Of a stretch of 64,000 nt of DNA, positions 28,601 through 36,740 are shown in pieces. The notes under the pieces are model-generated. The model ran no database searches. It had not been told where the DNA came from and saw nothing but the letters and a program-made list of their open reading frames with translations. The translations under genes and the position numbers were made by a program. The stretch's first letter is position 1; every line of letters starts with the position of its first letter. Source of the DNA: Psettodes erumei. Its lineage: Eukaryota > Chordata > Actinopteri > Pleuronectiformes > Psettodidae. The stretch covers positions 248,001-312,000 of the forward strand of contig JAFBJZ010000670.1 in assembly GCA_016785225.1 (NCBI GenBank), in the 5' to 3' direction.

Positions 28601-30861
28601 AGTGGAGAAATGTGCAGGGACGTAGTGGGCAACTAGGGACTGTGACGGTTCAAGTAATTATCCCAGCAGCCAGAAGTATGGTAAAAAATATCCAATCATC
28701 ATGCCCCCCCAGTTCAATTTACTGCTTATTATTAGATTTTTCGATATATTTCCTATCTTTTTAATTCTTCATGAGTAATATCACTTTGATCTCATTTCAA
28801 CACTGAAGCAACGAAGCCTGCGGCTTCACCGTTCCCTCAGCGTGGCCGAGAGTCCCATGAAATTAAAAGTGACAGTCTGCATTTCAGCCTCAGACATTGT
28901 GTCATCTTGCATCCAAACTGATATCAGCTGATTTAAGTGGCCATGCATACTGATTATTCCCTAACCCCACAATAATAATGCCATCATTTTTGAGGAAAAA
29001 AAACCCCAAACCAAACACAAGGTACTTTCCACGCATGCAAGACTGGTGCTTTTCATCGCTGAAATATGTTGGGAGTCAAAATGAGTACATCTCTTTAAAT
29101 ATTAATGCACACAAAGAAACTTGCTCTTACACTGCAGGGTTGGTGAGAGATCATACAGAGTGCGAAATAAGCAGTGACTATAGATCACATTCTCTCTAAC
29201 CCCCTAGCTTTTGCCACTGGGTCAGCTCCCCAGCGTGGAAGAGGGACTTTGTCTCTCCACTCCACTGCCCATCAGCGATCCCAGCTGTCAGGGCTCTGAC
29301 GGGTTCGCTTTCAGCCCAAAGAGCAAGAGCCCCACTGTTCGGCTCGCACTCGGACGAGCAAGACCATCCGCTGAAGCCAGGAAGGCCCGTTCCTCCCAAA
29401 AGGGTTCAGGATCCAGACACCGACGCCTACTGTCTATGCTGGTCAACCCGCATTAGGAGGTGTAAACACTTCAGGTAAACCCTGACAGAGCATAGCATCC
29501 AATTCACAATGAGATAGATACACTGTAGGTTGTGTGACCAATTTGGCACAGAAATAGCCACCTGAAACATTCGCTGCCCTTGTTGCTCCCAAACAAGGGC
29601 CCGTCAAGTCAGTCTCTGCTCATCTGACCTCCTTTCTGACAGATGCCAACTCCCTGTGGGAGATTGAGCAGCTCCCCTCTGCCCGTTCTTGGCCTCCCGT
29701 TTGAGGAACTACTACCGGTTTAGGGCACAGGGCCAGTCAAAAGTAGAGGAACACTTCTGGATTACTATGTGTAAGTAATGAACAGAAGCACATCAAAAGG
29801 AAAACCGCCTCAAATCGAAAAAGAAACTTGAGATTTACCACTGTGGAGCCCCTATATCATCAAGTTTTGTTTACACTCAATCAGGAGGTGTCCACATCTC
29901 TGAAACACGGCAAAGACAGTTAATAAAAGCCAGTAAGCAAACTGATTGGTAATCAATTAAAAATTTCAATCACATAATCTCCACATTAACCACTTCTCTT
30001 CATTCTTTCTCATTGCAAATCAAACACATTTCAGTTCTGGACTGTTTGCAACAAGCGTTTTGAAGATGTAATTTTAGGCACTGGAAAATCATGAAAGCCA
30101 ATTTTATCTAATTCTATTTCTCGCCATTTTATAGACAAAGCGATAAAATAATTACCAAGAGACCCATCCTCATAAAAATATCTAAACATGTGATAGCAAT
30201 CTTTTTTTCTTTTCAGATCTGAGGCTCTCCATCTGCATGCAAAGTTCACTCAGGCTCTTTTAAGCAGAACAGGTTTGAATGTTGAAATCCCCATGGGGCG
30301 AATGTTTACTTGTTGCAACAGATAAGCCCAACCTTCTCTGCCCGTCAAACAGTGACTGGTGGAATGCAATGTGTTCCTGCTTCAGCAAGGGAAATCAGGC
30401 TATAGAAATCCAATGGTGGCATGGGGAAGGCCTATGGTAATCAGTAAGCAGTGGTGGATTATCACAATACAGGCCTACAGAGTGAAGGAGTGAATGACTT
30501 CGGTTCTGTAAGCATAGGGGGTGGGGTGGGTTGGGCTGGGCTGAGAGGTGTTACCTTACTTATCAAACTGGTGTCGCGCAAAAGTTTGTGGAGGTGGAGG
30601 CGCATTTTGGATAATTGGCAAATGATCAAAAAAAAAATCAACCGACTGAGCTGCGCCTCTCTCTAAAGAGATTATGAAAGAATAAAAGTACGATGTATAC
30701 CTGTATCAAAAATAATAAAGGTATAATCACCTGTGGATTCCCACAACCTGTCGAACACCTGAATCTGTATTATCTCCCGCATCTCCAAACTTTATTCTGT
30801 AGTTGAACCTTACCTTGTAGACATTTTCCGTCAAGCGGTGAACCTCGTCCGTGCGAGACAT
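1..30861 (-). CDS. baiap2: BAIAP2 (IRSp53) orthologue, 5' part, six coding exons
   Basis: Known role: BAIAP2 is a cytoplasmic scaffold that binds phosphoinositide membranes and actin through an N-terminal I-BAR (IMD) domain. Downstream CRIB-like and SH3 regions link Cdc42 and Rac to WAVE, Mena and Eps8 during filopodium and synapse formation. Seen here: coding exons at 30814-30861, 18233-18308, 15014-15100, 3513-3574, 2740-2811 and 1-75 join in phase into 140 residues, starting MSRTDEVHRLTENVYK and including EQFNPCLRNFVAMGKNYEKA, AAKGYFDALVRMGELASESQ and the helix LKSFHNELLSELEKKVELDA. These match the BAIAP2 IMD much better than its paralogue BAIAP2L1. The gene is cut at residue 140 by the window edge, so the basic actin-binding patch, CRIB and SH3 parts are missing. 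Intron 1 is 12.5 kb and intron 3 is 11.4 kb. Which teleost duplicate (baiap2a or baiap2b) cannot be decided here. Confidence 0.95.
76..2739 (-). other. baiap2 intron 5
   Basis: Non-coding. Holds a 12-C run with a short CA tract (1222-1255) and a (CA)11 tract (2551-2572). The 220-codon open frame at 151-813 on the + strand shows no domain or family resemblance and is taken as chance. Nothing else recognised. Confidence 0.7.
2551..2572. repeat. (CA)n microsatellite
   Basis: Eleven uninterrupted CA units after a C run, inside baiap2 intron 5. Confidence 0.95.
2740..2811 (-). CDS. baiap2: baiap2 coding exon 5 (residues 92-115)
   Basis: Twenty-four whole codons, LKSFHNELLSELEKKVELDA then RYLT, with a polypyrimidine/CAG acceptor and a GTGAGT donor. 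An I-BAR helix segment. Confidence 0.96.
2812..3512 (-). other. baiap2 intron 4
   Basis: Mostly A/T-rich. A compact G/C-rich block at about 3036-3125 is open on both strands and looks coding-like, but it matches no BAIAP2 exon I know. See the findings. Confidence 0.6.
3513..3574 (-). CDS. baiap2: baiap2 coding exon 4 (residues 71-91)
   Basis: Completes Gly71, then reads DVLFQMAEVHRQIQVQLEEM. The acceptor is CAG. The donor is the unusual GTTGGT, with a second GT (GTATTC) four bases further on. Using the first GT keeps the reading frame into exon 5. Confidence 0.93.
5606..5627. repeat. (CA)n microsatellite
   Basis: About eleven CA units in baiap2 intron 3. Confidence 0.95.
7098..7124. repeat. 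(CA)n microsatellite
   Basis: About thirteen CA units in baiap2 intron 3. Confidence 0.95.
9355..9385. repeat. (GT)n microsatellite
   Basis: About fifteen GT units. It forms an inverted pair with the (CA)n tract 51 bases to the right. Confidence 0.95.
9437..9477. repeat. (CA)n microsatellite
   Basis: About twenty CA units, the longest dinucleotide tract in the window. Confidence 0.95.
9679..9729. repeat. Perfect inverted repeat, 22-bp arms with 7-base loop
   Basis: Arms 9679-9700 and 9708-9729 are exact reverse complements around the loop TACGGGC. The sequence is non-repetitive (each arm contains TTGTAGATGCAACTGA or its complement). Found in baiap2 intron 3, about 200 bases from the long CA tract. 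Confidence 0.95.
10588..10620. repeat. (GA)n microsatellite
   Basis: About fifteen GA units in a purine-rich stretch of baiap2 intron 3. Confidence 0.9.
11560..11622 (+). mobile_element. Possible LINE 3' tail remnant
   Basis: ATACAATGACAATAAA followed by a short GAACT-like repeat resembles the 3' ends of fish LINEs, which often finish in CAATGACAATAAA plus short tandem units. The upstream body is not recognisable. This rests on resemblance from memory. Confidence 0.35.
12140..12167. repeat. (GT)n microsatellite
   Basis: About fourteen GT units followed by GGTGGGTGG. Confidence 0.95.
12261..12283. repeat. (GA)n microsatellite
   Basis: About eleven GA units in baiap2 intron 3. Confidence 0.9.
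13661..13690. repeat. (CA)n microsatellite
   Basis: Fifteen CA units in baiap2 intron 3. Confidence 0.95.
15014..15100 (-). CDS. baiap2: baiap2 coding exon 3 (residues 42-71)
   Basis: Completes Asn42, then VTFAAKGYFDALVRMGELAS and ESQGSKDL, and ends with the first base of Gly71. CAG acceptor and GTAAGT donor. The phase matches both neighbouring exons. Confidence 0.96.
15101..18232 (-). other. baiap2 intron 2
   Basis: No exon, RNA gene or intact mobile element recognised. Local features are an A/T-rich stretch near 15940-15970 and a pyrimidine-rich block at about 16837-16872. Confidence 0.6.
18233..18308 (-). CDS. baiap2: baiap2 coding exon 2 (residues 17-42)
   Basis: Reads TIMEQFNPCLRNFVAMGKNY then EKALA. 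The exon is bounded by a CAG acceptor and a GTAAGT donor and ends with one base of codon 42. This is the first long helix of the I-BAR domain. Confidence 0.96.
19640..20010 (-). mobile_element. Degenerate copy of a high-copy teleost interspersed repeat
   Basis: Read on the minus strand this stretch contains, in order, TTCCATCTTCTCAAAAGAT, CTTTTCTTTGCTATATAA, TTTGGTTTTGGACTGTCGGT and ACTTTATAGAATAAAGAG. This matches from memory a very common non-coding repeat of fish genomes that has ATTAATCGATTAATCG near its ends. A second, sense copy at 29985-30165 shares the same succession of words. I do not know its formal family name. Confidence 0.6.
29985..30165 (+). mobile_element. Second degenerate copy of the same interspersed repeat, partial
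   Basis: Contains CAGTTCTGGACTGTTTGCAA, CGTTTTGAAGATGT, AGGCACTGGAAAATCATG and CCATTTTATAGACAAAGCGA, in the same order as the copy near 19.8 kb but in the opposite orientation. The left third of the family is missing or too worn to see. Confidence 0.55.
30517..30540 (+). other. Canonical G-quadruplex motif
   Basis: Five runs of three or more G (5, 4, 3, 3 and 3) separated by loops of one or two bases, on the + strand. It lies in baiap2 intron 1, about 275 bases from the exon 1 donor. The G-rich strand is the template strand for baiap2. Confidence 0.8.
30814..30861 (-). CDS. baiap2: baiap2 coding exon 1 (residues 1-16)
   Basis: Encodes MSRTDEVHRLTENVYK and ends on a codon boundary at a GTAAGG donor. 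The ATG at 30861-30859 has A at -3 and aligns with the family start. An in-frame ATG eight codons upstream (30885-30883) has a weaker context, with T at -3. The HRLTENVYK core is the signature start of the BAIAP2 I-BAR domain. Confidence 0.95.
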
Positions 30862-31150
30862 CGTGGAATCTTCAGGCAGGACCATAAACGGCTTTATCCC
30901 TTCAAACGTGTATCCGCGTGAAAACAGGGGGAGCGAAAAGGGGTGAACGAGGTTGGTCAGGCGAGGAGGGAAGACAATGCGCCCGCGAGAGAGTGCGACG
31001 ACGCTTCGCTCCTGAAAACCCCACTCCAACTGAACACACCTTCGCTCTCCACAGCTGACAGCCCGGTGATGCCTTCACGGACTCCCCCACAGCTCCGTTA
31101 TCTCGCTATCGCGGACGCGGAGGGGTGTTCGCAAGTTTTTTTTTCTTTTT
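30862..31150 (-). promoter_or_regulatory. baiap2: baiap2 5' UTR and promoter region, CpG-bearing
   Basis: Immediately upstream of the start codon the sequence becomes CpG-rich (for example around 30955-31010 and 31100-31125), in contrast to the A/T-rich DNA beyond 31140. No TATA box was seen on the minus strand. The transcription start is inferred to lie in this interval but cannot be fixed from sequence. Confidence 0.5.
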
Positions 31151-32915
31151 AAGAAAGATTAGAAAATAATTGATTTAAATAATTTATAAAATACTTAACG
31201 TTACATTACGTGACAACAGCTAAAAGGATAATATTTAAAAAATAAAACATAGTGACCAAAATCAGTGTTATGTAATAAAATCCCCACCGTGCTGGCACGG
31301 CGTCCGTATCACAAGGCGTTTGATTATCACCTGCTGACACAAATCCTAAATACAGTGTTTGATGCAGCATAAAGATGCAGCCCCATCTTCTCAAACTGCA
31401 TAATTCTGTACCAACTGAGCTCCACCATCGCCATAATACACAGAGGTAAATGCATGATTCTGCAAATAACATTTCATAGCTTAATTAAGCATTATATTTT
31501 CTCTTAAAAAAACACAAACGGTGATCATATATTGTTCTAATTGTACTAACACGTCTAGAATGTGTTGTGATGAGTTTAAAAATGTCTACTCTTTGTTGTG
31601 TAACAAGCGTATAGGATTAAGTGTTCTCAAATGTGGAAAAAAGGTCACCCTTCAAAAGGGGAAATGAAACCTGTTTTTGTCATGCATCATTTGAGCAAAC
31701 AATGGTCGCTCTAAATTCTAAAAAACTACAGCAAAAAAGTGTTACAGTTTGTACCCTGGCCCCCAGCGTACCAGTACAACCTGTGTGTTTCAGAGGACCC
31801 ACTTGGAGCATTTTAGACGTTTCCTGTCATTCAAAGCCTCTGCACACACACTGCTACTGTCATCTGAGAAAACCGAAGGATGGAGATCAGTGAAGATCAT
31901 TAAGTTTCTCTTCTTTCAGTTTACCAAAGAATATTTATGTATAACGCTGCATCACATCAGGCTTTTAGCAAATTATTCTCTGACATAAATGCATAAAGAT
32001 TTGAAGTAAGTGGGACGACCCGGTATGGTTAGGGCAAGCACACCACGTCGGCTTCAAATAAGATTTGAAATGAGAAAAAAATGTGGGACACTATATCAAT
32101 GCGCTCAAGAAAATATCCCAATTTTAACCAGATCCTCTGGGTTTGATGAAATGCAGAGCCTTCGTGGAGGTCGAAGCTCTCGGAGTGCTTTCTATTTTGT
32201 GTCTTCTTCTTTGAACATGCTAATAAGAGTCTAAGTGCCCACTTATTGTAGGACAGTAAATACTCTAATGGCTTTCTTGTCTAAACATCTCCCACATATC
32301 ACAAGTCTGAGCTTTCTGTTTTCTGTCAATAAACATGTGCCCTTCACTGGTGGGATGTGAATGAGAACACCTGCTCGGCACAGTGCAGAGTAAAAAAAAA
32401 TCTATCAGGGACTGCCACCTTGTGGAGAATGCAGGTCACGCAAACTGAAGACGCTGTTCGAAGGTAACAGCGCCACAGAACCTTACCTTGTTCTAAAATA
32501 GGTTAAAAAGGAAAAGAAACAAAATGAATCAGTTGTTGAACAAACAGGCAAAACAGGTTTTTGTTGCCCCAGCTCAATTTAATATGCAAAACAGCTGAAT
32601 TTAATGTGTAAAACATCTAAAAAGCGGCCCTGTCAGTCAGTTAGGCCTTTACCAGTGCAGTTACAATGTGACGTTGCTTTGCCAATCCAAGTAAGACATG
32701 GACGAACAACACGCTACGCTTCAGGGGAGCAGTGAACCACGGTACAGACACAGTGCTGTCCTGTCAAATATGTAAAGGTGCACGGACGTCTTCAAGTCCC
32801 ACCTTCAGACATTAAAGATGAAATACTAAAAGGAACAGAACGTCCATCAGAACTAATACAGCCTGCTTCATTTGAACGGAGTTCAACACTGGATATCACC
32901 CACTAATTCAGCCCG
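31151..32915. other. Intergenic spacer between baiap2 and chmp6, including the chmp6 3' UTR
   Basis: A/T-rich, with no coding exon recognised. The right part is the chmp6 3' UTR. A 22-bp unit duplicated in tandem at 32571-32614 carries an ATTAAA signal on the minus strand in each copy, 311 to 338 bases past the stop codon. Confidence 0.55.
32571..32614 (-). terminator. chmp6: Candidate chmp6 poly(A) signals in a tandem 22-bp duplication
   Basis: Two adjacent 22-bp units (32571-32592 and 32593-32614) differ at three positions. Each carries ATTAAA on the minus strand (32583-32578 and 32605-32600). ATTAAA is the common variant poly(A) signal. I found no AATAAA on this strand between here and the stop codon. 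Use in vivo is inferred. Confidence 0.4.
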
Positions 32916-32965
32916 TTAGGCTGCCAGCATCTCTCTGTCTGGCTTGCTCTTTGCTTCTCTCTTCT
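32916..32965 (-). CDS. chmp6: chmp6 exon 8 and stop (residues 192-207)
   Basis: Completes Glu192, then KREAKSKPDREMLAA and TAA (32918-32916). CCAG acceptor. The tail is lysine-rich and a few residues longer than the human one as I remember it. Confidence 0.94.
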
Positions 32966-35900
32966 CTGGAAAACAAAGTAAAACAAATATAATCAATCTG
33001 GGAACAGTTACATATATATAAACTGTGTAAGGAATACATTGTGGTGTGGATGAAGATCAGCTGTACCTGGTTCAGCTTTGGCTGCCTCTGGGACATCTGG
33101 TATTGGCTCAGTGGGGACCTCTGGAAGTGCTACATCCTCTCCCTGGAGACAGAGACAGAAAAGGTTATGCACTATATTCAGTTGTCAAGCAAAAAAGTAG
33201 TTTTGTGTTCCACAAGTTGTAATTTTGGAGAAATAATGTTAATGAGACCATAGCTGTCAAGCCAACTCCATTTATATTTATACATCGCAATCTGTACAGC
33301 ATACGTCTTCTATCCTTAGACATTCTGTATATAAATACATAGTATAAAATAATTTCCACTGTCAGATGACTTCTGTGTTTAATTTGTGTAGCTGAGTGAG
33401 TCAAGAGTGAAACATAGTTATTTGTGTAGTTTGATAGGCTTGGGAGTGTGTGTGTCATTTGGAATAATGATTAGATTACAAAAGCTGACGAGGCTTTAAT
33501 CATCATGAATTAACCAAAAATCACATTCATGCAGCCTGTTAATACATTCAAATGATACTGTGGTTTATTTCACAATAAAAAAAAATGTCCGCCTCCTCCA
33601 GAAACAGACATTACACAAATCTTAGGTCAGAGCACCAGCACGCAGCTTTGATATGAAATCCCCACTTGACTCAGCTCTCAATCACAGTTTTAACCACAAC
33701 ATGCTCCAGTGGCTGAAGCCTGTGCTTACACCAGGCCTCAGGATGTGTAACTACAGAGCAAATGTGAAGGGGGGTGTTACAGGAACAGAGTAAGTACACT
33801 CACCAAACAACCGCTCCTTATCAATAGAGGGTAAACGTGCCACTTAGCGCCCACCTGAGTGATAGCGTCCAGCTCTGCCAAAACTGCGTCTTCGTCCTCC
33901 TGCGTCAGGGCTCCAACCAGCATTTCATCTATTTGCTGCAGAAGCAGAAAGTGTGTTAAGAAAGCTAAGCAGGTTAAACGCTCCCCTTTACATATACATT
34001 GTAAAATGAAGAAATTAAAAAGTTGGAAGTAAATAACAATAGTGTTGAAATTTAATGTAAAAAGCTTTTTACTACGTGTGGTGCAGGTGTCATGAATTGA
34101 AATTCAAGTTGAAATTCTGATACACAAATTATTAGAAGAGCAGAAATAGCAATGTGCACTTTGTATTGGACTAACATCAAGCAGACATTTACCCTTTGAT
34201 ATTCAATTGATTCCTGGGTCTCGTCCAGAATTCTCTCCACATCTTCTATTGACATGATCTGTCACAAACAACGTAAGACAGCCCACATTATGCGAGAAAA
34301 ATGATTTGGATGAAAGTTTTTTTCCCACATATTCTGGCTGGCTTGTGAATTTCCCTGAGAAAATCTACACGCCATGTCCAAGGATGTGCAGAAGTCACAC
34401 CTCTGTAATCAAGGCGTTGCCTCTTAATCCTTTAATCTTCAAGCAATGTGTACCATCCACAAGCTTTCTGAGCTGCTCAATCCTCACCCAGGGATCCCAT
34501 TAAAGCAAGTATGCTTATCAGTGGAAACTGACATCGTTGAAGTATACACACACATATCTAAAGCTTAAGAGGGTGTTTTTATTAATATAAAGTAAAAAGC
34601 ATATTTCTCAACACAGAGGCGAGAGGGAAAAAATGGAAATGAATATCTACCTGGTGCATGCTCTTCAGACAATCATTCCCAACCTTAAGCCCCTCAATGA
34701 CTTTCATCTCAATTTGCATGAACTCAATATCTTGAACCTGTTGACAAATATTAGCATATAAAACAAAATTAAATTGCAAGGATACAGATGTGCATGACAA
34801 ACAAAGCAACTGAGCATTTCATTATGTTAAAATATGATTTTGGAATAACTAAGTCCTTCCTATGTTGCTTTTAGACACCAACACGGATCATTCTCTCTAC
34901 TTTTCTTTGAGCTAAGCTCAGATTCGCTGCTTAGGTTGGATTTTGCAGAAAATCAGCTTGATTGCATTGTAGTAAGCAAGAAGGAATAAGGGAGACCAGC
35001 ACAAAATGGGATGACATTGCAAATCACTGATGTGGATTGACTCACGTTCGGAGTCACACTAAAACCTTCCTCTTGCTATTCAAATCAAGCACATTCAGTA
35101 TAAATCTGATATTGTCATGTGGCATTGTATCGTTCTCTTTTGTTAAACTTAATAGAAAGCTAGTTATTCAGGAGAATGTGTTGTGAACGGAGAGAACACA
35201 ACCTTTGATCTTCATAGCGTGATAAATTGTTGAATGTTGCGAAATTCTAATAATGCAGTACACCTTGGCAGTGATCCTTACCAAACCGAGTAATCTCACA
35301 AAACTTACCATGCGCTCTAGGTTTGAAATCTGCTTTTCAGTCTTGTCTAGCAGCTGATCCTGATAGCGTTTTTTCTTAAGTAGCAGCAGTGCTTTTCTGC
35401 AACAACAAATAAAAAGGCAAAACACAACATAGCAAATAATATGTTTTCTTTGTTCGCTATGGTTTTCACACGGTGTGTAGCATTGCATATGATTGCAGTT
35501 AACGCCACTGAGCCTGTGGAAGGGTCTGCACCCCATGGGTGTCAATTTTTGTGTGAAGTTTTGCACATAATGCATGCAGTTTTTCTAATGAATTTCACGT
35601 GTTACACAAAGCGAAGTCTAATGTAGTCTCGCACAACATTCCTGCAAACAATCCTCATTGAGCGTTAGTTAGGTGTTCCAATAATCAGACAACTTGTGCC
35701 AGTCATAGCAGTGAGACTACGTGGTGACAGGTGTATACTGACTAAATGGCTGTAGCTTTTGGATACTCACTCTTTCCTGCCATCTTTTAGCAACTGCTTT
35801 GCAAGAAGACGCTCTTTTTCCAGCTGTGATGTGATTCTCTTTTGGTACTGCTTCAGCTTATCTCTCTGCTGCTTCAGTTGCTGGGAGAAATAAAACGCAC

Positions 35901-36360
35901 AAAGTCAGAGATATGTTATAATGTCACATTATAGCAGCCTACACGAACCATCTTCATGTATGCACAATGAATAAACACAAATGTCTGATTTGTAAAATAG
36001 TGCAGTGGGTGACATAGGCGTCCACTTTACTTACGATGTTTACTACTATAGTTGCAATTGACAATATGATGCAAACACGCTCTCGAAGAATAAAAATGAT
36101 AAAACATCAGAGTAGAATCGGCATATATTTTCAACACAGATGTCGGGGAACACCTCCAATTCAAATGGTCCCCATTTAATTATGAATTACATTACAATCC
36201 AATGGTAAACACATCGGTTAACATTGCTCAGCTAACGCTCGTCTTCCGATCAAATGAACGGGACTAATCTGTTGCCTCCATTCCAGCAGCTCACCAAGAT
36301 GGCTTTGTCTTGTTCCGTCACACGAGAGGGTCGACTCTTTCTCCCAAAAACGTTTCCCAT
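32916..36360 (-). CDS. chmp6: CHMP6 orthologue (ESCRT-III subunit, VPS20-like), complete, eight exons
   Basis: Known role: CHMP6 links ESCRT-II (VPS25) to ESCRT-III. N-myristoylation brings it to endosomal membrane, where it nucleates CHMP4 polymers for multivesicular-body sorting and scission. Seen here: exons 36295-36360, 35771-35880, 35309-35396, 34651-34737, 34193-34258, 33855-33935, 33067-33142 and 32916-32965 join in phase into 207 residues (I recall 201 in human). Features: the N-terminus MGNVFGRKSRPSRVTEQDKA with Gly2 for myristoylation; basic helical hairpin QQRDKLKQYQKRI and LLLLKKKRYQDQLLDKTEKQ; EFMQIEMKVIEGLKVGNDCL; SIEDVERILDETQESIEYQR; and the VPS4-binding MIM2-type motif LPEVPTEPIPDVPEA at about residues 172-186. 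An in-frame TAA two codons upstream and a strong start context fix the start. Introns are 101-712 bp and hold nothing I recognise. Which of chmp6a or chmp6b is undecided. Confidence 0.97.
33067..33142 (-). CDS. chmp6: chmp6 exon 7 (residues 167-192), MIM2-type motif
   Basis: GEDVALPEVPTEPIPDVPEA then AKAEP, ending with one base of Glu192. The proline-rich LPEVPTEP segment corresponds to the MIM2 that binds the VPS4 MIT domain. CCAG acceptor and GTACAG donor. Confidence 0.96.
33855..33935 (-). CDS. chmp6: chmp6 exon 6 (residues 140-166)
   Basis: QIDEMLVGALTQEDEDAVLA then ELDAITQ, the acidic C-terminal helix. GCAG acceptor and GTGGGC donor. Confidence 0.97.
34193..34258 (-). CDS. chmp6: chmp6 exon 5 (residues 118-139)
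   Basis: IMSIEDVERILDETQESIEY then QR, the conserved regulatory helix. ACAG acceptor and GTAAAT donor. Confidence 0.97.
34651..34737 (-). CDS. chmp6: chmp6 exon 4 (residues 89-117)
   Basis: VQDIEFMQIEMKVIEGLKVG then NDCLKSMHQ. ACAG acceptor and GTAGAT donor. Whole codons at both ends. Confidence 0.97.
35309..35396 (-). CDS. chmp6: chmp6 exon 3 (residues 59-88)
   Basis: Completes Glu59, then KALLLLKKKRYQDQLLDKTE and KQISNLERM. GCAG acceptor and GTAAGT donor. Second helix of the core hairpin. Confidence 0.97.
35771..35880 (-). CDS. chmp6: chmp6 exon 2 (residues 23-59)
   Basis: QLKQQRDKLKQYQKRITSQL then EKERLLAKQLLKDGRK, ending with two bases of Glu59. CAG acceptor and GTGAGT donor. This is the basic first helix of the ESCRT-III core. 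Confidence 0.97.
36295..36360 (-). CDS. chmp6: chmp6 exon 1 (residues 1-22)
   Basis: Encodes the myristoylation-type N-terminus MGNVFGRKSRPSRVTEQDKA then IL. The donor is GTGAGC. TAA lies two codons before the ATG in the same frame, so no longer N-terminus is possible without splicing. Confidence 0.97.
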
Positions 36361-36740
36361 TATTTAGCCACATGCCCGCCACACCCTCCTTCATCGGCAG
36401 ACAAGGTGTCACTTTCTACTGAACATTACAGCCGTGGTAATAAACGGCCGAAAGTGGTTAGCGGGTTTAACCGACGGCCACCATGACCACAGTTTTTCCG
36501 GGTCTCCTACGGCAAGCGAGGCGGGACGTTCCATCTGTTGAATTACGTGACTTCGCTCTCAGCGGAGTTCATCATATGTGCGATGTTAACAGACGTTGAT
36601 ATTTCAGACAGCAGACATGAGGAGCGCATCCTTAACCGACCGACGGGCTCGGTAGGTGGACAGCTGCGACCCCAAGGCGGAGGACGACGGAGGATGCAGG
36701 ATCAGCACCTCGGACAGCGACCACGAAATTTCCTCCTGAA
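36361..36740 (-). promoter_or_regulatory. chmp6: chmp6 5' UTR and promoter, CpG-bearing, with upstream ATGs
   Basis: CpG-rich block just upstream of the start codon, including TTACGTGAC (E-box/ATF-like core) near 36542. Two minus-strand ATGs at 36394 and 36373 share a frame that overlaps the chmp6 start out of frame. On the + strand a 38-codon frame starts at 36483 in a strong initiation context. The exact transcription start is unknown. Confidence 0.5.

Larger units (their letters stand above)
18309..30813 (-). other. baiap2 intron 1 (12.5 kb)
   Basis: Large first intron. It contains an antisense copy of an old interspersed repeat (about 19640-20010) and a sense copy (about 29985-30165), a (TC)n tract (26595-26615), a 19-A run (26490-26508) and several C runs. 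It also holds A/T-rich blocks resembling conserved non-coding elements (about 20860-21080 and 21290-21530), a TATA-like motif at 26315-26320 (+) and a canonical G-quadruplex run (30517-30540, +). No additional baiap2 exon was recognised. Confidence 0.6.

Noticed and set aside
30862..31029. Long N-terminal extension of baiap2 exon 1
   Set aside because: The apparent start at 31029 is TTG, not ATG. Only the short extension from 30885 begins with a true ATG.
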